Below, piece by piece: positions 1 to 9,680 of a DNA stretch of 64,000 nucleotides. Below the pieces are notes generated by a model. It was given only the letters and a program-made list of their open reading frames with translations. It ran no database searches and had not been told where the DNA came from. Every line of letters begins with the position of its first letter. The first letter of the stretch is position 1. This DNA comes from Echiichthys vipera. Its lineage: Eukaryota; Chordata; Actinopteri; Perciformes; Trachinidae. A program made the position numbers and the translations under genes. Where the stretch lies: assembly GCA_963691815.1 (NCBI GenBank), contig OY829646.1, positions 4,389,152 to 4,453,151 on the forward strand, given 5' to 3'.

Positions 1-504
1 ACGCTCCCCACATTTAAAATCAGTCCGTGGAGTAATCTGTTTTAAAAGAAGGAAATGAAAAATACACTTCTTCCTGAACACTTCTGACATGTTCTTAATG
101 TGAAACCCAGTGAACACATGGATCACTTTTAGCTGTTTCTGAAATACGTCAACCTTGTGCAAACTCCGACTGCTGTCCGTTAGCTTCAGTGTAAAGGAAG
201 TGTGTGTGGATCAGACGCCTGGTTGTTGCACAGCTTAACCAGCAACCACATCAGGTAAAATGGAAGGTAGGGGCGTTGCATGAGACTCTCGTGGCTACAA
301 TTCCACATCAGAGGACTCAAGATGGTGATTGTCAGTGTTACTATTTTGGATTTGCACACAGAATCTGGTGTAGTGTGGAGCTCTGGTTGTATAACAGGCC
401 GAGCTGGCAGTGCGAATGATTAACTTTGTCTTTTCAGACACGTGTATTATTAATTGGCAATATTTCCTCACAAGGCACAATGCACCTTAATGAATAAATG
501 TTGT
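1..504. other. No gene seen
   Basis: Short chance reading frames only; no splice-bounded exon or recognised repeat. Confidence 0.5.
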
Positions 505-640
505 CTAAGGGTGCGTCCACATGAGCAAAAACAGCCTTTTTTGTTCTTCCTTTTCATTCTTGAAAAGTTTTCCGTCCACACGGCCTCGACTCAAAATATC
601 TGCATCCACACAAAACCAGTAAAACCGACTCAAACCGCTG
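505..640. repeat. hAT-like MITE fragment
   Basis: A segment rich in 'gtccacacg'-type words (gcgtccacatgag, cgtccacacggcc, catccacacaaaa). These recur in short fish elements that I recall as non-autonomous hAT. A related segment lies at 51216-51745. No complete inverted-repeat pair or target duplication was found, so the class is inferred. Confidence 0.3.
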
Positions 641-1095
641 TAGTACCAACACAGTCTCACACCCAACGCGTCAAAAACTGACGATTGGTCAGGGACCTTC
701 GGCGTTAGTTACTGATTAAAAAAAGGTCTCCTTAAACGTACAAACCCGACGCAGAGGGCTTTCAACTCATTCTAATGTAAGCCCGTCCGCAGCTATATTT
801 GAAGCTCAGGGCGCTCCTCAGGGCGCTCCTTAAACGTACAAACCCGACGCAGGGGGCTTTCAACTCATTCCAATGTAAACCCGTCCGCAGCGATATTTGA
901 AGCTCAGGGCGCTCCTTAAACGTCCATATTTGAAGCTCAGGACGCTCCTTAAACTTATAAACCCGACGCAGGGGGCTTTTAACTCATTCCAATGTAAGCC
1001 CGTCCGCGGCGATATTTGAAGCTCGAGGAGGGCTCCTTGGGGCTTTCAACTCATTCCAATGTAAGCAGCCTGTCCCCCAGCCAAAAACGGCCGCA
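640..1095 (+). repeat. Dispersed fish repeat with internal tandem units
   Basis: After a unique head (about 640-733) the text 'cgacgcagggggctttcaa' and its neighbourhood recurs as roughly 85-100 bp units starting near 735 and 833, with diverged partial units near 955 and 1035. The units share 'ctcattccaatgtaagccc' and 'atatttgaagctcagg'. The head plus one unit occurs once more, inverted, at 17284-17445, so the tandem growth is specific to this copy. Family not recognised. Confidence 0.6.
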
Positions 1096-1987
1096 TAGGT
1101 CGTTTGATCAAGGAGCTTATTACGACCCACAGGCACGTTTCGAGTTTAGCGGTCGTGTACATAACTACAATAAACGATGTATTGGGTATGTCGTCATCGT
1201 CTTCCCTTTAACCTTTGGCACCAATCAAAATGTGATGCGCCAGAAGGAGGCGTGGCATTCACGTTTCACTGAACGTCGTAGCATTGGTAAGTCTGTCACG
1301 TTTGTGTACTCAATTTATGTGATTATGTCTGCAAATCATGTGTAACCAAGTTAGTTCAGTTTGACGTTTAAGTTACAACTCAGTTGGGAATGCCACGGAG
1401 GTCATATGTTAACTATCAATAAGGCGCTAAGGTTATCGCACATGCTAACACGTTTTTTATTTATGCTATCTTGACAAAAAAATGCTACCTTATGTGGTTT
1501 TATGTATTTCCGTCAGTATTAGGACATCTGTTTACTATTTATTTTGGTAATAAACAGGTGAAAATGCACTGTAAGAACGTAGAGAGCGCATTTTGATACT
1601 TAATCATTTCTCAAATACAGAGCCCTGATAGTTTTAATTAGTGTTAGTGTACTCATAACTTTTGTAGGCACACGTTTTATTTCTCTTTTTATTCTTTTGA
1701 TAATTTACTCTACATTTTGCTAAATTTTTATTTTTAGTGGCAATAAGTAACGTTTATGGAAGTGCAACTAATCCTGCTTAATTTTTTTTATTTTTCAGGT
1801 CTTTGTACATCAAAAAAACTCTCTTCTTATATCACAAATCCAACGGTTCTTTTAAGAGCCATTTTCTTAATCCCTCTCCCTGTTACACTAATTTAATTTT
1901 CTGAGCTTTTGTTTTGTCATTTTGTCTCTTTGTCTTTGTCTTTACTTTGACTGTAGCCTTTGTTTGGTCTTCTGTTTGTTAGTTTCT

Positions 1988-1990
<3 letters not shown>
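1096..1990. other. No gene seen
   Basis: AT-rich unique-looking sequence with no supported exon or repeat. It lies upstream of the exon series that starts at 2072. Confidence 0.4.

Positions 1991-2064
<74 letters not shown>
1991..2064 (+). repeat. (TC)n microsatellite
   Basis: About 37 uninterrupted TC units ending 7 bp before the candidate start codon at 2072. An open frame running through it is a Leu-Ser artefact. Confidence 0.95.
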
Positions 2065-2067
<3 letters not shown>

Positions 2068-3822
2068 TAAAATGGCATCTGGGCCATCCCAAGTTTTGAA
2101 AGAATGGTTGGAGGCAGGAAAAGCCCTGATAGCCGAGTTGGAAGCAAAAAGGGTTAAGTTTCCCTCTAATGCAATTATTAATTTATTGACTTATCAATCA
2201 GTGAAATGTACACTTCTACACATACCTGAAAAGGATGTGTGTGCCTGAGTATAGGCAAATTTATCACCTTATTTTTTTTACTTTTAGCCTCCGAAAAGAA
2301 AACAGATAGGGACTAAAGTTTCCAGAGTTACCTTGAGGAAGAGGGACAAGAATGGGAACATTATAGCTCAACACTTTAGGAAGAATCAATCTGGTCAGTA
2401 AAATATAATACAGTTCTACTGTTAATCACAAGTTGGTCAGCAGTAATGTTCCTACATTATGTTTTGTGTTTATAGTTAAACCTTGTGGTGCTAGGAAGCC
2501 CCCAGAAGTGGAGGAGTTGCTGACAGATGACATTCCTCAAGATGTCCTAAGTCTTGGTACGCATATTGACATCTGATAGCTTAAATAGCTTAAAGACGAC
2601 CTTTATGTTTCAATTTAAAAATGTGAAATTTAGGCAACTGACTTAAGTAGTGGCCGTGATTTTTTTATGCACATGCAGTAACAAAGCCATTTTGGAAATT
2701 ACTTTTCTGTCTTTAAATACACTGTCCTTTCCATCAATTTTTGTGTTTTATTATTTTAGATCAACATCTTCAGAGACTAAAGTGGAGGAGACACCCACAA
2801 TGTCAGCATGGACAAGAAAACAGTTAATGTCTGAAAAAAAATTCAGAGCTGCAATGCCAGAGCTCTTGAATTCGAAATTGGGCGCAGAGACTGTAACTCC
2901 ACATTGCTGTCAGCAATGTAAAACAGCTGATGCTGGTTGGTGTGTAGTCAGAAAAGGGTAGGCTTGACACGGTACCAGATTGTAAAATATTTCTGAATTT
3001 TGATATTTTCTGGGGGGTTTTGTGTGTGTGGATATTTTTTTTTACAGGCAGAGCAGAGATGATAACTGTGCTTGCCATGGGATGGAACAACAGGAAGAAA
3101 GGGAGTCTGCACAAGACCCTGGCAAAAAGATTTTTCAAAGTAAGAAGTCTTTACTGCAAGTTAACATTTGTCATTTCATGGTTACTTTCTGTGGGCTTGA
3201 ATACTGGCATCACAGGTTAAAGGAGTGACAACTTTGTTCAGCTCATGTCCTGTGACTGGTGTGGTGTTGAGATATGGCAGAGCCATATGCTGGTTAGCTG
3301 CTGGCTTGCTGGATCACTGTGTTTTTGTGCTGCATTGGCTACAAAAAATGAGCAGAACAATGGGCTTATAGTCCACTGACTCACTGCTACTGAGTTTAAC
3401 AGTCCCTTCTCCTCACACCTTCCCGCTCTGAAGAACGTCTCCCACTGGCGTGTGTTGTCATCATGACAACTCACAAAAATCATCATTTAGTGTTTTTGAC
3501 ATCAAATGACTGCAGCAAACAACTCAATGTCCTTTCTATCCAATTAGCATTCTTATATACGTATTGCATTCTTTCACCATAAAATAGCCTTTGTTATAAC
3601 AAGGATTAATTGTTTCATGAGTCTCTTTTGAGGACATACTTTTTAGAATATCCTCATCAATTTGTGCTTGAATGTTTTGCGTGTTGTCATTTAGGTTTTT
3701 CAATCATGATTAGAGATACACTCACTGATATTGTCCATTTTTTTTAAATAACATATTTTGTCTGATACTATGAAATACTTTTGGTGTATTAAATTCCACT
3801 AGATAGTTGTCCTACATCTTAA

Positions 3823-4625
3823 GCCCCTGTCACACATGCACTGCAAACCTGAAACTATCTGAACATTTCCTGGTACAGCTGTGTGTGTACACAAATATCG
3901 GATTCAGTCGGACCGGGCATCAAATGGAGTTTACTCTCCCAGCTTAATAGTGCAAAGACTGGGTAATTCCAGAGTGTGCACATGTGTGAATACAGCTGCA
4001 CGCTCCCCTTGCCTAAACCAAACTAAGTAGTTACATTAAGTGTGAACACATGTTGCAGGCGGAAGTGTGTGCTACATGTGTGAAAGAGAAACTCGGGACC
4101 ATCTCCGGACCTGATTCTCTGACATTATTCTGGGTTCATATGTGAAAACATCTTTATTCTCTTATCTCTAATGCCCTATGTTAACATACCTTTTTACGGA
4201 TTACACCATGACTTATCTATGTTTGTTTTTTTTTTAAACATACTAAATGGACTAAACAGAGAGCAGAAATCGAAGGAGCTAATCTTGAGAGTCTCAAGCA
4301 GGAGCTCAACATCTCTCTGGAGGACACGGAGGAATGGGCGAGTGACGTCCAGCAGTGGGCAGCCACTGGTATGTGTTATGGTCACGGGTGTATAGATTTG
4401 GTAGTCTTGCCATACATTTCGCTAAATGTTTTACAATACTATTTTTTATGGTCAATTTTGCTTGTTTCTGTTTTTCAAAAGAGACAAGTAGCTCATAGTA
4501 GTAGTACTTGGGAGCTGGCCAGGTAAATTCCACTTGATGTCCAGTCTGACTGGATCAAATATTTGTGTTTTCACATACTGATTGTCTAGATCATTTTATG
4601 TTTGCAGTGTATATGTGAAAGGGGC
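3823..4625. mobile_element. TIR-bounded segment enclosing one exon (possible TTAA-type element)
   Basis: The left end GCCCCTGTCACACATGCACT and the reverse complement of the right end, GCCCCTTTCACATATACACT, match over about 42 bp with roughly nine differences. Both sides are flanked by TTAA (3819-3822 and 4626-4629). The segment spans part of intron 5, exon 6 (4260-4368) and most of intron 6 of the KDZ-like gene. No transposase is inside. It may be a single element or two facing MITE remnants; a partial internal match ('catatgtgaaaaca' near 4138) favours the second. Confidence 0.45.
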
Positions 4626-5267
4626 TTAAGTGTTTTACTTTTGTCCCATCTGTTCTCTTTTCCAAAACAGTGGTGAGTCTTCGCCTGAAGAGGCGACTTT
4701 TTGACCAGGTTATGCTGGTCAGGCCTATGGAAGAGGAAAAAGTTATAATTGTGAAGGAGATGACCCAGCATTGCCAGTACCTGAGAAAGGCCTTGGACAA
4801 AGTATACAGCCTCCTTCGTCACACTCAAGAGAATATCACGAAACATAGTATGGTATGTAGTAGTACAGTCTCAGAGCTGGGCAGACAATCTGCATTTTAA
4901 TGTTCATAAAGAGTTGCCTTATTTTCTATCTGATTATTATTATTATTTATTTTTTTTACATTTTATTTTAGCACCTCCCAGAGAGCTGAGAGAAAAGGGA
5001 TACAGGGGGCTGCTCTGTTGTCTGCTGCACAAGCTGCACATTCTGCAGCAGAAACTGAGCGCAGTCACCAGCACTTATGCCCATTTTGACACTGACCCCT
5101 CCTTTTTCATGTTGGAGGAAGACAATGAGGACGTTGAAGAGGACAGTGACCAGGAGGACAACAGCACTCCAGATATTTCAGAGGAAGAAATGGAAAGCCT
5201 GTGGGGCTGTTATTCAGTTGTGGACATAAGGCCGCAGGCCGTGTCTTTTACATATTCACAGCTGTGA
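4260..5267 (+). CDS. Intact 3' exon trio of the KDZ-like gene (exons 6-8)
   Basis: Exons 4260-4368, 4671-4847 and 4972-5267 join in phase (109+177+296 bp) to give 193 residues and a TGA at 5265-5267. The first exon reads ANLESLKQELNISLEDTEEW..DVQQWA, a helical segment I associate with the C-terminal part of fish KDZ-type proteins. The second is a charged helical region. The third ends in an acidic stretch (LEEDNEDVEEDSDQEDN). Acceptors are preceded by T-rich tracts. For exon 7 the donor at 4848 is chosen over the one at 4853 because only it keeps phase. Whether this is transcribed is unknown. Confidence 0.45.
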
Positions 5268-5587
5268 TGATGTTCAGCACAACATCACTCCCTCTCGTGT
5301 AATATTGCTTTTATACATCCTTTCTACAAAGCACTAGACTGGAACTGGATTGTGGCTAAGCAACACATAACCATTTGACTGTGCAATAGCTTGATACTTT
5401 GTGTAAGCTGGAAACTAACTGTTGTATAAAGTTTACATAACAGGTGACGGAAGTTGTGCTCAGTTTTGGGCAGAGTGCTGTACTTGTTACTCGTGGAAGT
5501 TCAGTAAATGGCTGCATTTATATAGTGCCTAGTGCTGGACAGTATGACCAATTATTTGTTTAAATATTTTAAAGATTCTGTAAGTTT
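5268..5587. other. Spacer and possible 3'UTR of the preceding gene
   Basis: No coding signal. It lies between the stop codon at 5267 and the 3' end of the L2 element. Confidence 0.4.
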
Positions 5588-6364
5588 TAATTCAATTCAA
5601 TTTTATTTATAGTGTCGAATCATAACAAAAGTTATCTCAGGACACTTTACAGAGTAGGTAAAGACCACACTCAATGACTTATTTATGATTTACATAGACC
5701 CAACAATTCCTCTGTAGAGTACGGTGGCAACGAAAACCTTCCCTATAACAGGCAGGAACGTCAGACAGACCCAGCTCTGTGGAGGACGGCCATCTGTCTT
5801 GACCGGTTGGGGAGGAAGAAAAAGAGAGAGAAAGAGAGAAAAGACACACAGATGGACAGAGAGAGACAGACAGACACACTTCCAGAGATGCAAGCAACAG
5901 TAACTATAATATTTATAGTAATGTGAATATAACGTTTATGTTAAGACAGTTAATACAACAGAATAGTAGAAACAAGCACAGCTAAGGTGACAGAATATGA
6001 AAATGATAATAATTATGGTGGCAAACATGATCAATGATGAGTAGTGGCAATAGCAGCTATGATACAGCTACACATTTTATAGTTTATTAAACTAGTGATA
6101 GTATATATGAGTAACAGTGATAATAGCAGCAGGACGCGTCATGTAGGACCACGGCAGCAGGCACCACCACGATCAGCAGAGACCTGCGAGATGACAAAGC
6201 ACAAACAGCTCCGGGGAAGAAGCTGAATTAGTAACATGCATTGATGAGACATGAATGATACAGACAGAGAGGAGAGAAGCTCAGAGTATCAGGAAAAGTA
6301 TTATCCCCCGGCAGACTAGGCCTATAGTTGCATAATTAAGCAGAATAAAGTCTCATTGTAAGCC

Positions 6365-7939
6365 CTAGCTGTAAGCTTTATCAAAAAGGAAAGTATTAAG
6401 TTTACTTTTAAATATGGGGACAGTGCCTGCCTCCCGAATAACATTTGGGAGTTTGTTCCACAGGAGAGGAGCTTGGTAGCTGAAGGCTCTGCCTCCACTT
6501 CTACTTTTGGAGACTCTAGGAACGACGAGTAGCCCTGCATTCTCAGAGCGCAGAGATCTAGTTGGGTGATGTGGTACTATGAGCTCTTTAAGATAGGACG
6601 GAGCCTGACCAATAAGAGCTTTGTACGTAAGGAGAAGGATTTTAAATTCTATTCTAGATTTTACAGGTAGCCAGTGCAGAGAAGCTAATACAGGAGAAAT
6701 ATGTTCTCCTCTATTTGTTTTAGTTAGTACACGAGCTGCAGCATTTTGGACCAACTGGAGACTCTTAACAGACTTATTGGAGCAGCCTGATAATAAGGAG
6801 TTGCAATAGTCCAGCCTAGAAGTAACAAATGCATAGACAAGTTTCTCTGCATCTTTCTGAGACACAATGTTCCTAATTTTTGCAATATTACGCAGGTGAA
6901 AATATGCAGTCCTTGTTGTTAGTTTTATGTGAGAATCGAAGGACATATCCTGATCAAAAATAACACCCAGATTCCTTACTGTGGTGCGGGAGGACAAGTC
7001 AACATCATCCAGAGTAACAATGTCTTTAGCTATTGAGTTTCGGAGGCCTTTGGGGCCAAGTACAATAACTTCAGTTTTGTCTGAGTTTAACATCAGGAAA
7101 TTGCAGGTCATCCAGCTTTTTATTTCCTTAATGCACATTTGAAGTTTATCTAACTGATGGGTTTCTTCTGGTTTGATCGACAAATATAATTGTGTATCAT
7201 CAGCATAACAATGAAAGTTTATGGAGTGCTTCCTTATAATATTTTCTAAGGGAAGCATATATAAGGTAAATAGAATCGGTCCAAGGACAGAACCCTGTGG
7301 GACTCCGTGACTAACTTTAGTGTAAATGGAGGATTTGTCATTAACATGTACAAACTGAGATCTATCTGATAAATATGACTTAAACCAGCTCAGTGCGGTT
7401 CCTTTAATGCCAATTAGATGCTCCAGTCTCTGTAGCAGGATGTGATGGTCAATAGTGTCGAAGGCAGCACTAAGATCTAGTAAGACAAGTACAGAGACAA
7501 GTCCTTTGTCTGAAGCTATTAGAAGGTCGTTAGTAATTTTCACCAGTGCTGTCTCAGTGCTATGATTTGCTCTAAATCCTGACTGGAAATCCTCAAATAA
7601 CTGATTATTATGTAAAAAGTCACACAACTGATTGGCAACTAATTTCTCGAGGATCTTAGAGAGAAAAGGAAGGTTAGATATAGGTCTATAGTTGGCTAGT
7701 ACCTCAGGATCAAGACTGGGCTTTTTAAGAAGAGGTTTAATTACAGCTACTTTAAAAGACTGTGGTACATAACCTGCTGATAAAAACATGTTAATCATAT
7801 CTAATACAGGAGTGCTAATTAAAGGTAACACTTCTTTAAGTAACCTAGTTGGAATAGAGTCTAGGAGACAAGTAGAAGGTTTTGATGCTGAAATAGTAGA
7901 GGTTAATTTGTTAAGGTCGACTGTAGAAAAGCATTCCAA
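6365..7939 (-). CDS. L2 reverse transcriptase part of ORF2 (after in-frame stop)
   Basis: Open for 524 residues from the first Met, in the same frame as the endonuclease upstream. Only one stop (7979-7981) separates them, and the 13 codons between it and this Met read on without a break. Visible RT blocks are LANYRPISNLPFLSKILEKL (about residues 81-100), LLDLSAAFDTIDH with the catalytic Asp (153-165), HGVPQGSVLGPILF (211-224) and the YADD box (245-248). The C-terminal region has VTSRLDYCNSLLSG, LHWLPVKSRIEFK and APLLWNKLP, typical of L2-type LINEs. It would copy LINE RNA at the nicked target. Without read-through of the stop it lacks the endonuclease. Confidence 0.85.
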   Translation of the reverse strand: MECFSTVDLNKLTSTISASKPSTCLLDSIPTRLLKEVLPLISTPVLDMINMFLSAGYVPQSFKVAVIKPLLKKPSLDPEVLANYRPISNLPFLSKILEKLVANQLCDFLHNNQLFEDFQSGFRANHSTETALVKITNDLLIASDKGLVSVLVLLDLSAAFDTIDHHILLQRLEHLIGIKGTALSWFKSYLSDRSQFVHVNDKSSIYTKVSHGVPQGSVLGPILFTLYMLPLENIIRKHSINFHCYADDTQLYLSIKPEETHQLDKLQMCIKEIKSWMTCNFLMLNSDKTEVIVLGPKGLRNSIAKDIVTLDDVDLSSRTTVRNLGVIFDQDMSFDSHIKLTTRTAYFHLRNIAKIRNIVSQKDAEKLVYAFVTSRLDYCNSLLSGCSNKSVKSLQLVQNAAARVLTKTNRGEHISPVLASLHWLPVKSRIEFKILLLTYKALIGQAPSYLKELIVPHHPTRSLRSENAGLLVVPRVSKSRSGGRAFSYQAPLLWNKLPNVIREAGTVPIFKSKLNTFLFDKAYS

Positions 7940-7978
7940 GAATATATCAGGTCGTACAGTTTGTAAGGTTCCTAGGTT

Positions 7979-9391
7979 TTATGAAAAAATAGTGCCAAGC
8001 GAGTTGATTTTGTCTCTAATAGTTATAATTTTGTCATTAAAGAAGGTCATGAAGTCGTTACTACTGAGGGTTATAGGAATACATGGCTCAATAGAGCTGT
8101 GAATTTCTGTCAGCCTGGCTACAGTGCTGAAAAGAAATCTAGGCTTGTTCTTATTCTCCTCTATTAAAGATGAGTAATATGCTGCTCTCGCATTACGGAG
8201 GTCCTTCCTATATGTTTTAAGACTTTCTTGCCAAAATAACTTTCGCGATATTTGTTTTAATTCACGGGTTTGTGAGTTATACCACGGAGCTAACTTCCTC
8301 TGTTTTATTATCTTCTTTTTTAAAGGAGCAACAGAGTCGAGTGTTGTTCTTAGAGAGCCTGCAACACTTTCAACAAGGTGATCAATTTCAGAGAAACTAA
8401 CGTTAGTGCATGAGTCTTGAATATTAGGATGAGGCATTAAAGTAAATGCAGATGGAATCGCTTCCTTAAATTTAGTTATAGCACTATCAGATAAACATCT
8501 AGTGTAGACACTTTTACCCAGAGGTGAGTAGTCCTGTAATATGAATTCAAAAGTTATTAAAAAATGGTCTGATATAATAGGATTCTGTGGAAAGACTATT
8601 AAGTCATTCATTTCCACACCATAAGCCAAAACAAGGTCGAGGGTGTGATTAAAACAGTGAGTAGGTTTATGTACACTCTGACTAAAACCAATCAAATCTA
8701 ATAGAGAGATAAACGCAATACTAAGACTATTATCGCTGTCCACATGAATATTAAAATCACCTACAATGATTACTTTGTCAGATTTAAGGACTAAATTTGA
8801 AAGAAACTCTGAGAATTCAGACAGAAATTCAGAGTTTGGACCAGGAGCACGGTACACTATAACAAATATAATTGGCTGCACAGTTTTCCAGGTTGAATGT
8901 GAAAGACTAAGAACAAGACCTTCAAATGAATTATAATTTAGTTTAGGTTTAGGGTTTATTAATAGGCTTGAATCATAAATAGCTGCAACGCCTCCTCCTC
9001 GACCACTGCCTCCAGGAATATGAGTATTAATATGACTGGGAGGAGGGGATTCATTTAGGCTAACATATTCTTCGGGACGCAGCCAGGTTTCGGTCAGACA
9101 GAGTAAATCAATATGGTTATCTGATATCAGATCGTTTACTAATACAGCTTTAGATGACAGAGATCTGATGTTTAAAAGTCCACATTTTATTTTCCGATAT
9201 TGTTGCACTGTCGCAGATTTTGCGTTGATTTGTATCAAGTTTTTCTTTATAGCTCCTCTTCTGTTCATTTTTGATCTGTTTAATTTAAATGATCGTGGGG
9301 CAGACAGTGTTTGTATACTAAACTGAGCTGGAAAATGCTCCACAGGGAGCGCAGAGAGGTGTGTAAGACTGCCACTTTGCTTCCTGGGCAC
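7979..9391 (-). CDS. L2 endonuclease part of ORF2 (ends at premature TAA)
   Basis: 470 residues carrying an APE-type endonuclease: LLNIRSL with Asn74, LTETWL with Glu101, VIVYRAPG (178-184), GDFNIH (211-216), HTLDLV (249-254) and SDH (274-276), so all the usual catalytic positions are present. The domain nicks target DNA to prime reverse transcription. The frame stops at 7979-7981 and continues in the same frame into the RT, so a single nonsense codon probably inactivated the element. The Met at 9391 is the first after the ORF1 stop; the true start could differ. Confidence 0.85.
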   Translation of the reverse strand: MPRKQSGSLTHLSALPVEHFPAQFSIQTLSAPRSFKLNRSKMNRRGAIKKNLIQINAKSATVQQYRKIKCGLLNIRSLSSKAVLVNDLISDNHIDLLCLTETWLRPEEYVSLNESPPPSHINTHIPGGSGRGGGVAAIYDSSLLINPKPKLNYNSFEGLVLSLSHSTWKTVQPIIFVIVYRAPGPNSEFLSEFSEFLSNLVLKSDKVIIVGDFNIHVDSDNSLSIAFISLLDLIGFSQSVHKPTHCFNHTLDLVLAYGVEMNDLIVFPQNPIISDHFLITFEFILQDYSPLGKSVYTRCLSDSAITKFKEAIPSAFTLMPHPNIQDSCTNVSFSEIDHLVESVAGSLRTTLDSVAPLKKKIIKQRKLAPWYNSQTRELKQISRKLFWQESLKTYRKDLRNARAAYYSSLIEENKNKPRFLFSTVARLTEIHSSIEPCIPITLSSNDFMTFFNDKIITIRDKINSLGTIFS

Positions 9392-9460
9392 CTGCGATAA
9401 GGGCAGCGCAGAGAGGTGTATTAAACTGCGACTCTGCTTCCTGATCCCAACACTGGGTTG

Positions 9461-9679
9461 TCATGGTTTTAGACCGCTAACAACTGCGTCCAGGTTCTTA
9501 GATATGAGAGCGGCACCCTCCAAAGTAGGATGAATACCATCTCTCCTGATAAGACCAGGTTTTCCCCAGAAAGACTGCCAATTATCTACGAAGCCCACAT
9601 TATTTACCGGGCACCATCCAGACAGCCAGCGACGGAATGATGACATGCGGCTATACATGTCATCGCAAGTCAAGTTCAA
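9461..9679 (-). pseudogene. L2 ORF1 remnant, esterase-like C-terminus
   Basis: 72 residues ending 69 bp before ORF2, in the same frame. It reads WCPVNNVGFVDNW and then RRDGIHPTLEGAALISKN. The DGxHP block is the catalytic Asp-His segment of SGNH/GDSL-like esterases, a domain known in ORF1 of CR1/L2-type LINEs. The nucleophile and oxyanion blocks are missing because the element is truncated at about 9680. Confidence 0.7.
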
Positions 9680-9680
9680 G

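Larger units (their letters stand above)
2072..5267 (+). pseudogene. Decayed multi-exon gene resembling KDZ/Zisupton-type transposon proteins
   Basis: Exons with GT-AG borders can be drawn at 2072-2152, 2288-2393, 2476-2556, 2760-2935, 3048-3139, 4260-4368, 4671-4847 and 4972-5267. The first three keep phase: the start MASGPSQVLKEWLEAG is followed by a basic segment with SRVTLRKRDKNGNIIAQ. Exon 4 holds a Cys cluster (TPHCCQQCKTADA) like the CxC region of KDZ transposases, but its coding frame does not fit exon 3, so the frame is broken or an exon is missed. The last three exons join in phase. The 1.1 kb between exons 5 and 6 has no coding signal, so the catalytic core seems to be lost. The family is inferred from remembered fish proteins and could be wrong; an unusual host gene fragment is the alternative. 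Confidence 0.45.
5588..9680 (-). mobile_element. L2-clade LINE, 5'-truncated, nearly intact coding region
   Basis: Minus-strand non-LTR retrotransposon of about 4.1 kb. From its 5' side it holds the end of an esterase-like ORF1 (9679-9461), then an apurinic-type endonuclease and a reverse transcriptase in one frame (9391-6365), broken by a single TAA at 7979-7981. The 3'UTR (6364-5588) ends in a TTCAA-type tail at about 5588. The same 3' end recurs at 14019, 33271, 50427 and 56300. The clade is assigned from the YADD box, the 'LASLHWLPV' C-terminal block and the tail. No target duplication was seen. Confidence 0.85.

Noticed and set aside
735..1095. Possible CRISPR-like direct repeats
   Set aside because: Units of 85-100 bp have no repeat/spacer alternation and belong to a dispersed repeat; the genome is eukaryotic.
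1922..2248. Leu-Ser repeat protein
   Set aside because: Translation of the TC microsatellite; the upstream Met is not a credible start.
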